Source: Prolixibacteraceae bacterium
GTDB taxonomy: Bacteria; Bacteroidota; Bacteroidia; Bacteroidales; Prolixibacteraceae
Length of the DNA: 5,888 nucleotides
Direction of reading: 5' to 3'
Assembly (NCBI GenBank): GCA_003450125.1
Contig: DMFR01000482.1
Span: forward strand, 7,062 to 12,949
The translations under genes and the position numbers were made by a program. The number at the start of each line of letters is the position of its first letter. Within the stretch, counting starts at the first letter, position 1. The notes beneath the pieces are model-generated. The model was not told the DNA's origin. It saw only the letters and a list, made by a program, of their open reading frames with translations, and searched no databases. Below are positions 1-5,888 of this stretch, one piece after another.

Positions 1-2
1 AA

Positions 3-1976
3 TTCAAGCTGTCAAATGCAATCTCATTAGCAGGTTTGTATCTTTTATTTTCGTTAACAGCAGTAGCCCAATCTGCCAAAGGAGGTAAAAAAATCAGCTC
101 CGATTTGTTTGGTTTGTTTTTCGAGGATATCAACTATTCAGCCGATGGCGGACTTTATGCTGAGTTGGTACAAAACCGATCGTTTGAATACAACCCCACA
201 GAAAGAAAAGACTGGTCCCCCTATTCATATTGGGAATATTTAGCAAATGGTTTTTCCTATGGACGGATTAGCGTTGAGACAAGCTCACCAATTAATCCCA
301 ACAATCCGCACTACATGGTTTTGGATGTTGAGCATATTGGCAAGGAAGCTAAATTCACTGGCCTTTCCGGTGTGGGATTAAAAAACACAGGATTTGAGGG
401 AATGGTCGTAAAGGCAAACGATAAATACAACTTTTCGATGTTTGTACGCCAACTAAGTAAAGAACCAATTTCATTCAACATCAGTTTACAGACTCCAAAA
501 GGGAAAGTCCTTTCTGAAAGTAAAATCTCTACTTCATCCAATGACTGGACTAAATATACTGCAAACCTCATTCCAACGCAAAGCAACGACACTGCAAGCC
601 TTGTCATCCTGGCCACCAGCGAAGGTAAATTTGCAATAGATGTGGTTTCCCTTTTCCCTGAAAAAACTTTTAAGAACCGTCCAAATGGGATGCGTGCCGA
701 CCTTGCCCAGTTATTGGCTGATATGAAACCAAGTTTTATCCGTTTCCCAGGAGGTTGTCTTGCCCACGGCGATGGTCTTGATAACATGTACCGTTGGGAA
801 AACACCATTGGTCCTATCGAACAGCGGAAAGAACAGCGGAACATTTGGGGCTATCATCAAACAACAGGCTTGGGATATTTCGAATATTTCCAGTTTTGCG
901 AAGATATAGGGGCCAAGGCATTGCCAGTGTTGCCTGCCGCAGTTAGTTGTCAGAATTCGGGAGGTACATGGCGTGTTGGCGGTACCGGACAAAAGGCCTT
1001 ACCCCTGGACGAAATGCAGAATTACATTCAGGAAGTACTTGATTTGATTGAATGGGCGAACGGACCAGTAACTTCTACCTGGGGTGCAAAACGTGCAGCA
1101 GCAGGGCATCCGACTTCATTTAACCTTCAATATGTTGGCATTGGAAATGAAGATAAAATCACGCCGGAATTTGAAGATCGTTTCAAAATGATTTTTGATG
1201 CCGTTAAAGCCAAGCATCCTGAAATTACAGTGGTAGGTACAGTAGGTCCGGGACAAGATGGCGATGATTTCACCAAAGGCTGGAAATTGGCAAATAATCA
1301 AAAAATTCCGGTTGTCGATGAACACTATTATACCAGTCCAGAATGGTTCATTTCTAATCAGAATCGTTATGATGCTTATACCCGAAATGCAACCCAGGTA
1401 TATGTTGGAGAATATGCTTCTTGGGGAAACAAAATGCGTAATGCCATTGCTGAAGCGGCTTATATGACTTCGCTTGAACGTAACGGCGACGTGGTACGGA
1501 TGGCATCTTATGCTCCATTGCTGGCCAAAAAGAATTTCACGCAATGGAAGATTGATATGATATTTTTCGACAACACAGTAATTAGTCCAACGCCAAATTA
1601 CTATGTGCAAAAAATGTTTTCAGCCAACAAAGGCGATTACTACTTCGGTAAGGTGATAACAAAAGATGAAAAGGATAATTCACTTGCTGCTTCTTGTGTA
1701 CAAGACAGCAAAACAGGTGATGTTATCCTAAAAATGGTAAATTACGGGAGTGCAATCAAACCGATGAAGATCAATTTAGGTAAGTTTGGTCCCGATGTTT
1801 ATCGGGATGCAGAGGCAGAACAAACTGTTCTTGCAGGTGATCCTGATACCGAAAATACATTTGAGAAAACTCAAAATATAGTTCCGACCAGTTCAACAAT
1901 TAAAATCAGTAACACTTTCGATTACTCGGCCCCAGCCATGTCGCTTACAGTAATCAGGATAAAAACGAAAAAATAA
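3..1976 (+). CDS. GH51 alpha-L-arabinofuranosidase, secreted; 5' end outside the window
   Basis: Retaining exo-enzyme predicted to release terminal alpha-L-arabinofuranosyl residues from arabinoxylan, arabinan or their oligosaccharides in the periplasm. The frame is open to the window edge, so the true start lies further left; the in-frame TTG at 36 falls inside the signal peptide and is not a credible start. Counting from the codon at position 3, residues 1-22 are the end of a signal peptide, with likely cleavage at AVA|QS and no lipobox. The segment starting LFGLFFEDI and continuing to QNRSFE is the usual GH51 N-terminus. A CBM4-like beta-sandwich follows at about 85-215. RFPGGC at 247-252 opens the catalytic barrel. 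The acid/base is the Glu of GIGNED (codon 1149-1151) and the nucleophile the Glu of VGEYAS (codon 1410-1412). A C-terminal beta-domain covers about 520-657. About 657 residues are visible, a normal length for long-form GH51 enzymes. It is first of three genes here, 13 nt before the next. The family call is firm; the natural substrate is inferred. Confidence 0.96.
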   Translation, partial: FKLSNAISLAGLYLLFSLTAVAQSAKGGKKISSDLFGLFFEDINYSADGGLYAELVQNRSFEYNPTERKDWSPYSYWEYLANGFSYGRISVETSSPINPNNPHYMVLDVEHIGKEAKFTGLSGVGLKNTGFEGMVVKANDKYNFSMFVRQLSKEPISFNISLQTPKGKVLSESKISTSSNDWTKYTANLIPTQSNDTASLVILATSEGKFAIDVVSLFPEKTFKNRPNGMRADLAQLLADMKPSFIRFPGGCLAHGDGLDNMYRWENTIGPIEQRKEQRNIWGYHQTTGLGYFEYFQFCEDIGAKALPVLPAAVSCQNSGGTWRVGGTGQKALPLDEMQNYIQEVLDLIEWANGPVTSTWGAKRAAAGHPTSFNLQYVGIGNEDKITPEFEDRFKMIFDAVKAKHPEITVVGTVGPGQDGDDFTKGWKLANNQKIPVVDEHYYTSPEWFISNQNRYDAYTRNATQVYVGEYASWGNKMRNAIAEAAYMTSLERNGDVVRMASYAPLLAKKNFTQWKIDMIFFDNTVISPTPNYYVQKMFSANKGDYYFGKVITKDEKDNSLAASCVQDSKTGDVILKMVNYGSAIKPMKINLGKFGPDVYRDAEAEQTVLAGDPDTENTFEKTQNIVPTSSTIKISNTFDYSAPAMSLTVIRIKTKK

Positions 1977-1989
1977 ATATTCATCCACT

Positions 1990-3564
1990 ATGCAAGGTAA
2001 AAGAATAAGTTTGATCATCCTTTTTGTTAGCCTGCTTTGTAATGTCGCTTTAGCACAGAAAGATGCTGCCCACAATCCAATCATCTATGCAGATGTTCCC
2101 GACATGTCCATGCTCCGAGTAGGCAATACTTATTACATGAGCAGCACCACGATGCACATGAGCCCGGGCGTACCTATCATGAAATCGAAAGATCTGGTTA
2201 ATTGGCAAATCATCAGCTATGCGTACGATACGCTTGCCAATGTCGATGCGATGAACCTTGTCAATGGTAAAAGCACCTATGGAAAAGGTTCTTGGGCCAG
2301 TTGTCTCCGCTATCACAATGGGACCTTCTATGTTTCTACCTTTGCTCAAACAACAGGGAAGACCTATATCTATTCGACAAAGAACCTTGAAAAAGGGCCA
2401 TGGAAAGCGCAGTCATTTAAACCGGCTTATCATGACCACTCACTTTTTTTCGATGACAACGGTCGGGTATATATGATTTGGGGCGCTGGCAAGTTGCGTA
2501 TAATGGAACTCAAAGAAGATCTTTCAGGAGTAAAAGAAGGTACAGAACGTGTATTGATCGAAAATGCAAGTGCGCCTGCCGGAACAAATATCATGCTTGG
2601 GGCTGAAGGCTCCCAACTTTTCAAGGTGAACGGTAAATATTATCTCTTCAACATCACCTGGCCACGTGGCGGTATGCGCACGGTGGTAGTGCACCGTGCC
2701 GATAAGATTACTGGTCCCTATGAAGGTAAGCTTGCATTTCAGGATCAGGGAGTGGCGCAGGGAGGAATTATTGATACGCCCGATGGCCAGTGGTTTGCTT
2801 ATTTATTTCAGGATCACGGATCTGTTGGCCGTATCCCCTATCTGGTTCCTATGAAATGGGAAGATGGCTGGCCTGTAATCGGAGTTAACGGTAAAGCGCC
2901 GGAGACACTTGATCTTCCGGCAAGTAAGGGATTAATTCCCGGGATAGTTGCAAATGACGAATTTACCCGGCGTAAAAAGGAGCCTGCATTGCCATTGGTA
3001 TGGCAGTGGAACCACAATCCCGACAACCAGCTTTGGTCGGTTACCCAACGCAAAGGTTATCTGCGCCTTACAACCGGGCGCATTGATACCCTGTTTGTAA
3101 TGGCAAAAAACACCTTGACCCAGCGAACCATTGGGCCTGTGTCTTCGGGAATTACTTGCATTGATGGTTCAAACATGAAGGAAGGCGATTTTGCCGGATT
3201 GGCTCTTTTGCAGAGCAAATTTGGACAAGTAGGGCTTCAACTAAAAAATGGAACGTTGTCAGTGGTGATGGTGAATGCAGGCTCAGGAAAGCCTTTAGAG
3301 GTCGGGCGTGTAGCCTTGAAGCAGAAAACGGTTTACCTGAAAGCAGAATGTGACTTCCGGGACAAAATAGATATTGCGCGTTTCTTTTACAGCCTTGATG
3401 GAAAATCATGGATTCCGATCGGATCTGAGTTGAAAATGGAATATTCCCTAGCTCACTTTATGGGCTACCGCTTTGGCTTGTTTAACTATGCCACCAAAAC
3501 TGCGGGTGGATTTGTTGATTTCGACTATTTCCACATCAGTAACCGGATAACAGAAAAAAATTAA
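1990..3564 (+). CDS. GH43 beta-xylosidase/alpha-L-arabinofuranosidase with C-terminal beta-sandwich, secreted
   Basis: Inverting five-bladed propeller glycosidase of 524 residues. Residues 1-22 are a type I signal peptide (cleavage ALA|QK); Cys17 lacks a lipobox context, so a lipoprotein is unlikely. The three GH43 carboxylates can be placed: base Asp38 in VPDMS, pKa modulator Asp149 in HDHSLFFDD, and acid Glu206 in AEGSQLF. His276 in FQDHG is the usual conserved propeller histidine. The catalytic domain runs to about 320. Residues 322-520 form a concanavalin-like beta-sandwich of the GH43 C2 type, with motifs such as FAGLALLQ and FYSLDGKSW; in related enzymes this domain contributes to the active site. 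The NPIIYADVPDMS opening resembles subfamily 12, but that assignment is from memory. ATG at 1990 is chosen because it gives a complete signal peptide; it lies 13 nt after the GH51 stop, with an AT-rich leader and no Shine-Dalgarno sequence. Whether it acts on xylosides or arabinosides cannot be read from the sequence. Confidence 0.94.
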   Translation: MQGKRISLIILFVSLLCNVALAQKDAAHNPIIYADVPDMSMLRVGNTYYMSSTTMHMSPGVPIMKSKDLVNWQIISYAYDTLANVDAMNLVNGKSTYGKGSWASCLRYHNGTFYVSTFAQTTGKTYIYSTKNLEKGPWKAQSFKPAYHDHSLFFDDNGRVYMIWGAGKLRIMELKEDLSGVKEGTERVLIENASAPAGTNIMLGAEGSQLFKVNGKYYLFNITWPRGGMRTVVVHRADKITGPYEGKLAFQDQGVAQGGIIDTPDGQWFAYLFQDHGSVGRIPYLVPMKWEDGWPVIGVNGKAPETLDLPASKGLIPGIVANDEFTRRKKEPALPLVWQWNHNPDNQLWSVTQRKGYLRLTTGRIDTLFVMAKNTLTQRTIGPVSSGITCIDGSNMKEGDFAGLALLQSKFGQVGLQLKNGTLSVVMVNAGSGKPLEVGRVALKQKTVYLKAECDFRDKIDIARFFYSLDGKSWIPIGSELKMEYSLAHFMGYRFGLFNYATKTAGGFVDFDYFHISNRITEKN

Positions 3565-3577
3565 AAAGAATTCATAA

Positions 3578-4924
3578 ATGAAAAATTACAAATCGCTTCT
3601 ATTCATTGTTTTTGCATTTGGAATAACCAGTTTATCGGCTCAAAACCCTATTGTACGCGATCAGTTTAGCGCCGATCCAACAGCAAGGGTTTTCAATGGG
3701 AAAGTCTATGTTTTCCCCTCGCACGATATTCCGACTCCTGCCAAGAAACCAGGACGCAAAGATTGGTTCTGCATGGAAGACTATCATGTATTTTCATCCA
3801 CCAATCTCACTGACTGGAAAGATCATGGAATGATTGTTAGTCAGAACAAAGTGAAATGGGTCGATTCAACCTCCTACAGCATGTGGGCCCCTGATTGTAT
3901 TGAGAGAAACGGAAAGTATTATTTCTATTTTCCGGCCAACAAAAATAGTACAGACCCTAACGGGAAAAAAGGTTTTGGCATCGGTGTTGCTATTGCAGAT
4001 CAACCTGAAGGACCATATATTCCACAATCAGAGCCAATTCAAGGAGTTAACGGCATTGATCCCAACGTATTTATTGACAAAGACGGTCAAGCTTATTTGT
4101 ATTGGGCACAGGGAAATATATCCGTTGCAAAACTTAAAGATAACATGATTGAGTTGGCATCAGAGCCGCAGGTGATAGATAACCTGCCCCAAAAAGGGTT
4201 AAAGGAAGGTCCGTTTATGTTTGAACGCAATGGCATTTATTACCTGACGATCCCGCATGTGGAAAACAATATTGAACGGCTCGAATATGCCATTGGCAAC
4301 AACCCGATGGGACCTTTCAAAATGGCGGGAGTTGTCATGGATGAATCTCCCCTGAATTGCTGGACCAATCATCAATCATTTGTCCAGTATAAGGGTCAAT
4401 GGTACCTGTTCTATCATCAGGATGCCTACTCCCCTAAATTCGACAAAAACCGCTCAATTAGCATAGACAGCCTTTTCTTTAATACAGATGGCTCAATCAG
4501 GAAAGTGATCCCTACTTATCGCGGGGTCGGCCTGACTTCAGCTACAGAAAACATTCAACTGGACCGGTACAGCAAGCTCAGCAAAAACGGTGCATCCATT
4601 GCATTTATCGATACCGTGAACACTTTTGCAGGTTGGAAAACAATTCTCAAAACTCCCAAGGCCTGGGTTCAATATAACAGCGTTGATTTTGGAAACAAAA
4701 AATTCACATCGGTTGAAGTAAAAGCCCAATCTGTCAATGGCGGCATCGTTCAAATACGTTTGGATAAGGTGGATGGCCCCCTACTTGCCGAAATATCAAT
4801 TCCAAAAGGAAATGATTGGAGTACACTTGACACAAAGGTTTCTAAAACACAAAATGGCGTTCATCACCTGATTGTTACATTGAAAGATTCCCCGGTAGAA
4901 ATTGACTGGATAAGATTTAAATAA
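3578..4924 (+). CDS. GH43 glycosidase with C-terminal CBM6-like module, secreted
   Basis: A 448-residue exported enzyme. Signal peptide 1-21 (cleavage SLSA|QN), no lipobox. The GH43 propeller occupies about 22-320: base Asp33 in FSADPTARVF, a WAPD motif at 103-106, pKa modulator Asp161 in GIDPNVF, acid Glu210 in LKEGPFMF, and conserved His265 in TNHQSF. After a linker around 320-340, residues 345-448 look like a CBM6 beta-sandwich: a WVQYNSVDFG strand, GNDW, and a terminal IDWIRF strand, with aromatics that could bind sugar. The RDQF-SADP opening is reminiscent of subfamily 1 beta-xylosidases, a tentative reading; arabinofuranosidase or arabinan-directed activity is also possible. ATG at 3578 gives a complete signal peptide and sits 13 nt after the previous stop, within an A-rich leader. 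It is last in the operon. Compared with the neighbouring GH43 it has a different accessory domain and little similarity outside catalytic motifs, so the pair is not a recent tandem duplication. Confidence 0.94.
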   Translation: MKNYKSLLFIVFAFGITSLSAQNPIVRDQFSADPTARVFNGKVYVFPSHDIPTPAKKPGRKDWFCMEDYHVFSSTNLTDWKDHGMIVSQNKVKWVDSTSYSMWAPDCIERNGKYYFYFPANKNSTDPNGKKGFGIGVAIADQPEGPYIPQSEPIQGVNGIDPNVFIDKDGQAYLYWAQGNISVAKLKDNMIELASEPQVIDNLPQKGLKEGPFMFERNGIYYLTIPHVENNIERLEYAIGNNPMGPFKMAGVVMDESPLNCWTNHQSFVQYKGQWYLFYHQDAYSPKFDKNRSISIDSLFFNTDGSIRKVIPTYRGVGLTSATENIQLDRYSKLSKNGASIAFIDTVNTFAGWKTILKTPKAWVQYNSVDFGNKKFTSVEVKAQSVNGGIVQIRLDKVDGPLLAEISIPKGNDWSTLDTKVSKTQNGVHHLIVTLKDSPVEIDWIRFK

Positions 4925-4927
4925 TAT

Positions 4928-4971
4928 ACGAATTACACGAATTGAAACGAATTACACGAATTATACGAATT
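4928..4971. repeat. Five-copy ACGAATT word array
   Basis: The 7-mer ACGAATT occurs exactly at 4928, 4937, 4947, 4956 and 4965, so the spacing is 9, 10, 9 and 9 bp with short variable linkers (AC, GAA, AC, AT). It starts 3 nt after the TAA of the last operon gene. The word contains GAATT but no complementary ATTCGT array follows, so this copy is a one-armed tandem array and not a palindrome. Its role is unknown; it resembles intergenic word repeats I associate with Bacteroidota genomes, from memory only. Confidence 0.85.
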
Positions 4972-4976
4972 TAAAA

Positions 4977-5045
4977 ATCAGTGTAGATCTGTTAGATAAG
5001 TAAAATCTGTGTTCCATTTTTCTTTTTTATTATATATCAGTGTTC
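4977..5045. repeat. Loose ATCWGTGT word array
   Basis: ATCAGTGT occurs exactly at 4977-4984 and 5036-5043, with the variant ATCTGTGT at 5005-5012 and a partial AGATCTGT at 4985-4992. The last two complete words are both followed by TC or TCC. The region between is AT-rich, including a pyrimidine-rich run near 5016-5028. The words follow directly on the ACGAATT array and may be a second, degenerate arm of one element. Copy number is low, so part of this could be chance. Confidence 0.45.
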
Positions 5046-5089
5046 TTGCGTAAGGTGAGTTAATAACCTGAGTTCGATCTAAACGCAAG
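5045..5089. repeat. Small inverted repeat CTTGCGT/ACGCAAG
   Basis: A perfect 7-bp inverted repeat pairs 5045-5051 with 5083-5089, enclosing 31 nt. The enclosed part contains a short GGT...ACC pairing (5054-5056 with 5066-5068) and a GAGTTCGATC segment that superficially resembles a tRNA T-loop. There is no T-run after it, so it is not a convincing terminator. Confidence 0.35.
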
Positions 5090-5150
5090 TCACTCAACTG
5101 CTTCCAAAAAAGAGCTTATCATCCTGGCAATGGCACAAACACTCCTATTT

Positions 5151-5301
5151 CAAACCGACAATCCGACAATCCGACAATCCGACAATACCATACTTTGCTA
5201 GATTGCCGGATTGCCAAATTGCCAAATAAATATATTGGCAATCTGGCAATCTGGCAATGTATGGTATTGTCGGATTGTCGGATTGTCGGTTTGTCGGTTT
5301 G
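5151..5301. repeat. 151-nt near-perfect palindrome made of octamer repeats
   Basis: The outer stem pairs 5151-5193 with 5259-5301: 43 bp with one mismatch (5162/5290). The inner stem pairs 5202-5225 with 5235-5258: 24 bp with one mismatch and one G-T pair, closing on a 9-nt AT loop (5226-5234). An 8-nt one-sided bulge (5194-5201) separates the stems on the left. The left outer arm is four octamers (AACCGACA then three ATCCGACA, 5153-5184) plus ATACCATAC. The inner arms are three octamers each (ATTGCCGG, ATTGCCAA, ATTGCCAA on the left; TTGGCAAT, CTGGCAAT, CTGGCAAT on the right). It lies between the operon and a convergent tRNA, so it might act as a bidirectional transcription barrier, or be a non-autonomous repeat element. 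Neither is shown by the sequence. Confidence 0.92.
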
Positions 5302-5452
5302 GGTATCCAAAGAAATCCATGTCTGCGGATCTATTTTTTGCAGAAAAGCCATAAAAAAGGAGTATAATGACAAACCCGATTCTGGAAAATGGGTTTATTT
5401 TCAACATATTGCTTCTATCGAACTCACGTGAATAGGTATTTAAAATAAAAAG

Positions 5453-5536
5453 TGCCCAGAACAAGACTCGAACTTGCACACCCTTACGAGCACTAGTCCC
5501 TGAAACTAGCGTGTCTACCGATTTCACCATCTGGGC
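5453..5536 (-). tRNA. tRNA-Leu, anticodon CAG
   Basis: On the minus strand this 84-nt gene folds as a class II tRNA. The acceptor GCCCAGA pairs fully with TCTGGGC, with discriminator A73. The D-arm is GTG/CAC around a GG-containing loop. The anticodon stem CTAGT/ACTAG is perfect, and its loop TTCAGGG places anticodon CAG at plus-strand 5500-5502, reading the leucine codon CUG. The variable arm is long (about 15 nt), as expected for leucine, and the T-arm is GCAAG/CTTGT with loop TTCGAGT. CCA is not encoded: A73 is followed by CTTTTTATTTT, so CCA must be added enzymatically and the T-rich tail may help termination. The gene stands alone, convergent with the CAZyme operon. Confidence 0.97.
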
Positions 5537-5561
5537 AATCTGCTTTACTTTTAAAGCGATG

Positions 5562-5569
5562 CAAATATA
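5562..5569 (-). promoter_or_regulatory. Bacteroidota-type -7 box for tRNA-Leu
   Basis: On the minus strand the sequence reads TATATTTG, an exact match to the Bacteroidota -7 consensus TAnnTTTG, followed by C. It lies 25 nt upstream of the mature tRNA 5' end, leaving room for a short leader removed by RNase P. I see no good -33 TTTG or TTG at the expected 19-21 nt further upstream, so only the -7 element is supported. Confidence 0.6.
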
Positions 5570-5635
5570 TTAATATTTATCAATTCTCAGACGGTTTTTA
5601 GGAGTGAATTTGAATTATTTTTAATCCTGATTTTG

Positions 5636-5653
5636 TATTCCCATTGGGGAATA
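5636..5653. other. Short hairpin TATTCCC/GGGAATA
   Basis: A perfect 7-bp stem pairs 5636-5642 with 5647-5653 around an ATTG loop. A T-run occurs on the plus strand only 12 nt later (from 5665), too far for a standard intrinsic terminator, and no gene on either strand obviously ends into it. It sits between the tRNA promoter region and the terminal repeat element. Otherwise 5570-5705 is AT-rich and I see no gene in it. Confidence 0.35.
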
Positions 5654-5705
5654 AGTAATTGGAATTTTTTGTTATCGTATTTATATATGGATGAATGCAA
5701 GAAAA

Positions 5706-5888
5706 AATAGAACGCGGATAAAATATGATTTAGCGGATTTAAAGCGGATTTGCTTTCAATAAATTGAAACGGATTCAAAAGAGCCGCAAGGGATTGGGTA
5801 CTTTCAATTTCGTGTCTTAAATATCCGGATACGAAGTATCATCAATCCGTTTTCAATCCGCTAAAACCGTGTAAATCCGCGTTCTATT
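5706..5888. repeat. Large CGGATT-word inverted repeat with a foldable core
   Basis: The arms 5706-5750 and 5844-5888 pair in constant register. There are 14 perfect bp at the ends (AATAGAACGCGGAT), a 9x9-nt internal loop, then 11 perfect bp (TTTAGCGGATT) and a further AAA-CGGATT block with two mismatches. CGGAT words recur in the left arm at 5715, 5734 and 5745, mirrored on the right. The roughly 93-nt core holds TTTCAAT/ATTGAAA (5754-5760 with 5763-5769), a fourth CGGATT at 5770, and nested stems GGATTG/CAATCC (5791-5796 with 5843-5848), TACTT/AAGTA (5799-5803 with 5834-5838) and CGTGTC/GGATACG. The right arm stops at the window edge, so the true end may lie beyond. There is no open reading frame of note; likely a dispersed, non-autonomous repeat. 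Confidence 0.82.

Larger units (their letters stand above)
4925..5452. other. Convergent intergenic region, no gene recognised
   Basis: This 528-bp stretch lies between the operon end and the 3' end of the minus-strand tRNA-Leu. I see no convincing coding region: the longer open frames run through the octamer palindrome and translate its 8-bp period into low-complexity repeats. It holds, left to right, an ACGAATT array, an ATCWGTGT array, a small inverted repeat, the 151-nt palindrome, and about 150 bp (5302-5452) with nothing firm. No canonical GC-rich hairpin plus T-run follows the last stop codon, so the operon's termination point is not identified. The large palindrome would be transcribed as a hairpin if read-through reached it. 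Confidence 0.7.

Noticed and set aside
36..38. TTG as start codon of the GH51 gene
   Set aside because: It lies in the middle of the hydrophobic signal peptide and the frame continues open to the left edge, with residues that look like the normal N-terminal part of that peptide; the true start is outside the window.
1116..1610. Minus-strand 164-codon open frame inside the GH51 gene
   Set aside because: It is an antisense shadow of a strongly conserved catalytic domain and has no recognisable protein features.
5045..5095. Possible tRNA remnant (GAGTTCGATC resembles a T-loop)
   Set aside because: No T-stem pairs around the loop-like sequence and no D- or anticodon arm is present; the 7-bp end pairing does not sit at the right distance.
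5372..5402. AAACCC/GGGTTT inverted repeat followed by ATTTTC as an intrinsic terminator
   Set aside because: Only 6 bp of stem with a 13-nt loop and a short interrupted T-run; too weak, and more than 400 nt from the operon end.
5367..5435. 22-codon ORF preceded by AAGGAG (5357-5362)
   Set aside because: The Shine-Dalgarno-like sequence is only 4 nt from the ATG, the peptide shows no recognisable features, and such sites are rarely used in Bacteroidota; it probably arises by chance in AT-rich DNA.
5119..5530. Longer open frames on both strands across the octamer palindrome
   Set aside because: The palindrome lacks stops in several frames because of its word composition; the translations are repetitive, and one minus-strand frame also runs through the tRNA gene.
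4925..5888. CRISPR array
   Set aside because: The repeats are 7-8 nt words with 1-3 nt linkers or direct tandem copies; there are no 25-40 nt repeats with unique spacers.

Overview
The window looks like a piece of a Bacteroidota genome, probably Bacteroidales/Marinilabiliales-like. The evidence is the combination of secreted GH51 and GH43 enzymes typical of that phylum, AT-rich leaders without clear Shine-Dalgarno sequences, a TAnnTTTG-type -7 box in front of the tRNA, a tRNA without encoded CCA, and dense short-word palindromic repeats between genes. The exact taxon cannot be read from the sequence.

Positions 1-4924 hold three tightly spaced plus-strand genes for exported polysaccharide-degrading enzymes: a GH51 alpha-L-arabinofuranosidase whose first codons lie left of the window, a GH43 enzyme with a C-terminal beta-sandwich, and a GH43 enzyme with a C-terminal CBM6-like module. 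Both intergenic gaps are 13 nt, so the three are almost certainly co-transcribed from a promoter outside the window. All carry signal peptides without a lipobox, which suggests soluble periplasmic enzymes. Together they would strip arabinofuranosyl side chains and trim xylo- or arabino-oligosaccharides, as in an arabinoxylan or arabinan utilisation locus. No SusC/SusD pair, transporter or regulator is visible here.

Positions 4925-5452 are non-coding and separate the operon from a convergent tRNA-Leu(CAG) gene on the minus strand (5453-5536). This stretch contains an ACGAATT word array starting 3 nt after the last stop codon, a looser ATCWGTGT array, and a 151-nt near-perfect palindrome built entirely from octamer words (5151-5301). 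Positions 5537-5888 hold the tRNA promoter, a small hairpin, and a second large inverted repeat (5706-5888) built from CGGATT words around a central segment that can fold. This repeat ends exactly at the window edge.

The enzymes are recognisable family members. The least explained part is the intergenic DNA: within 1 kb there are several different repeat elements, each made of short words repeated every 8-19 bp, two of them arranged as large palindromes.
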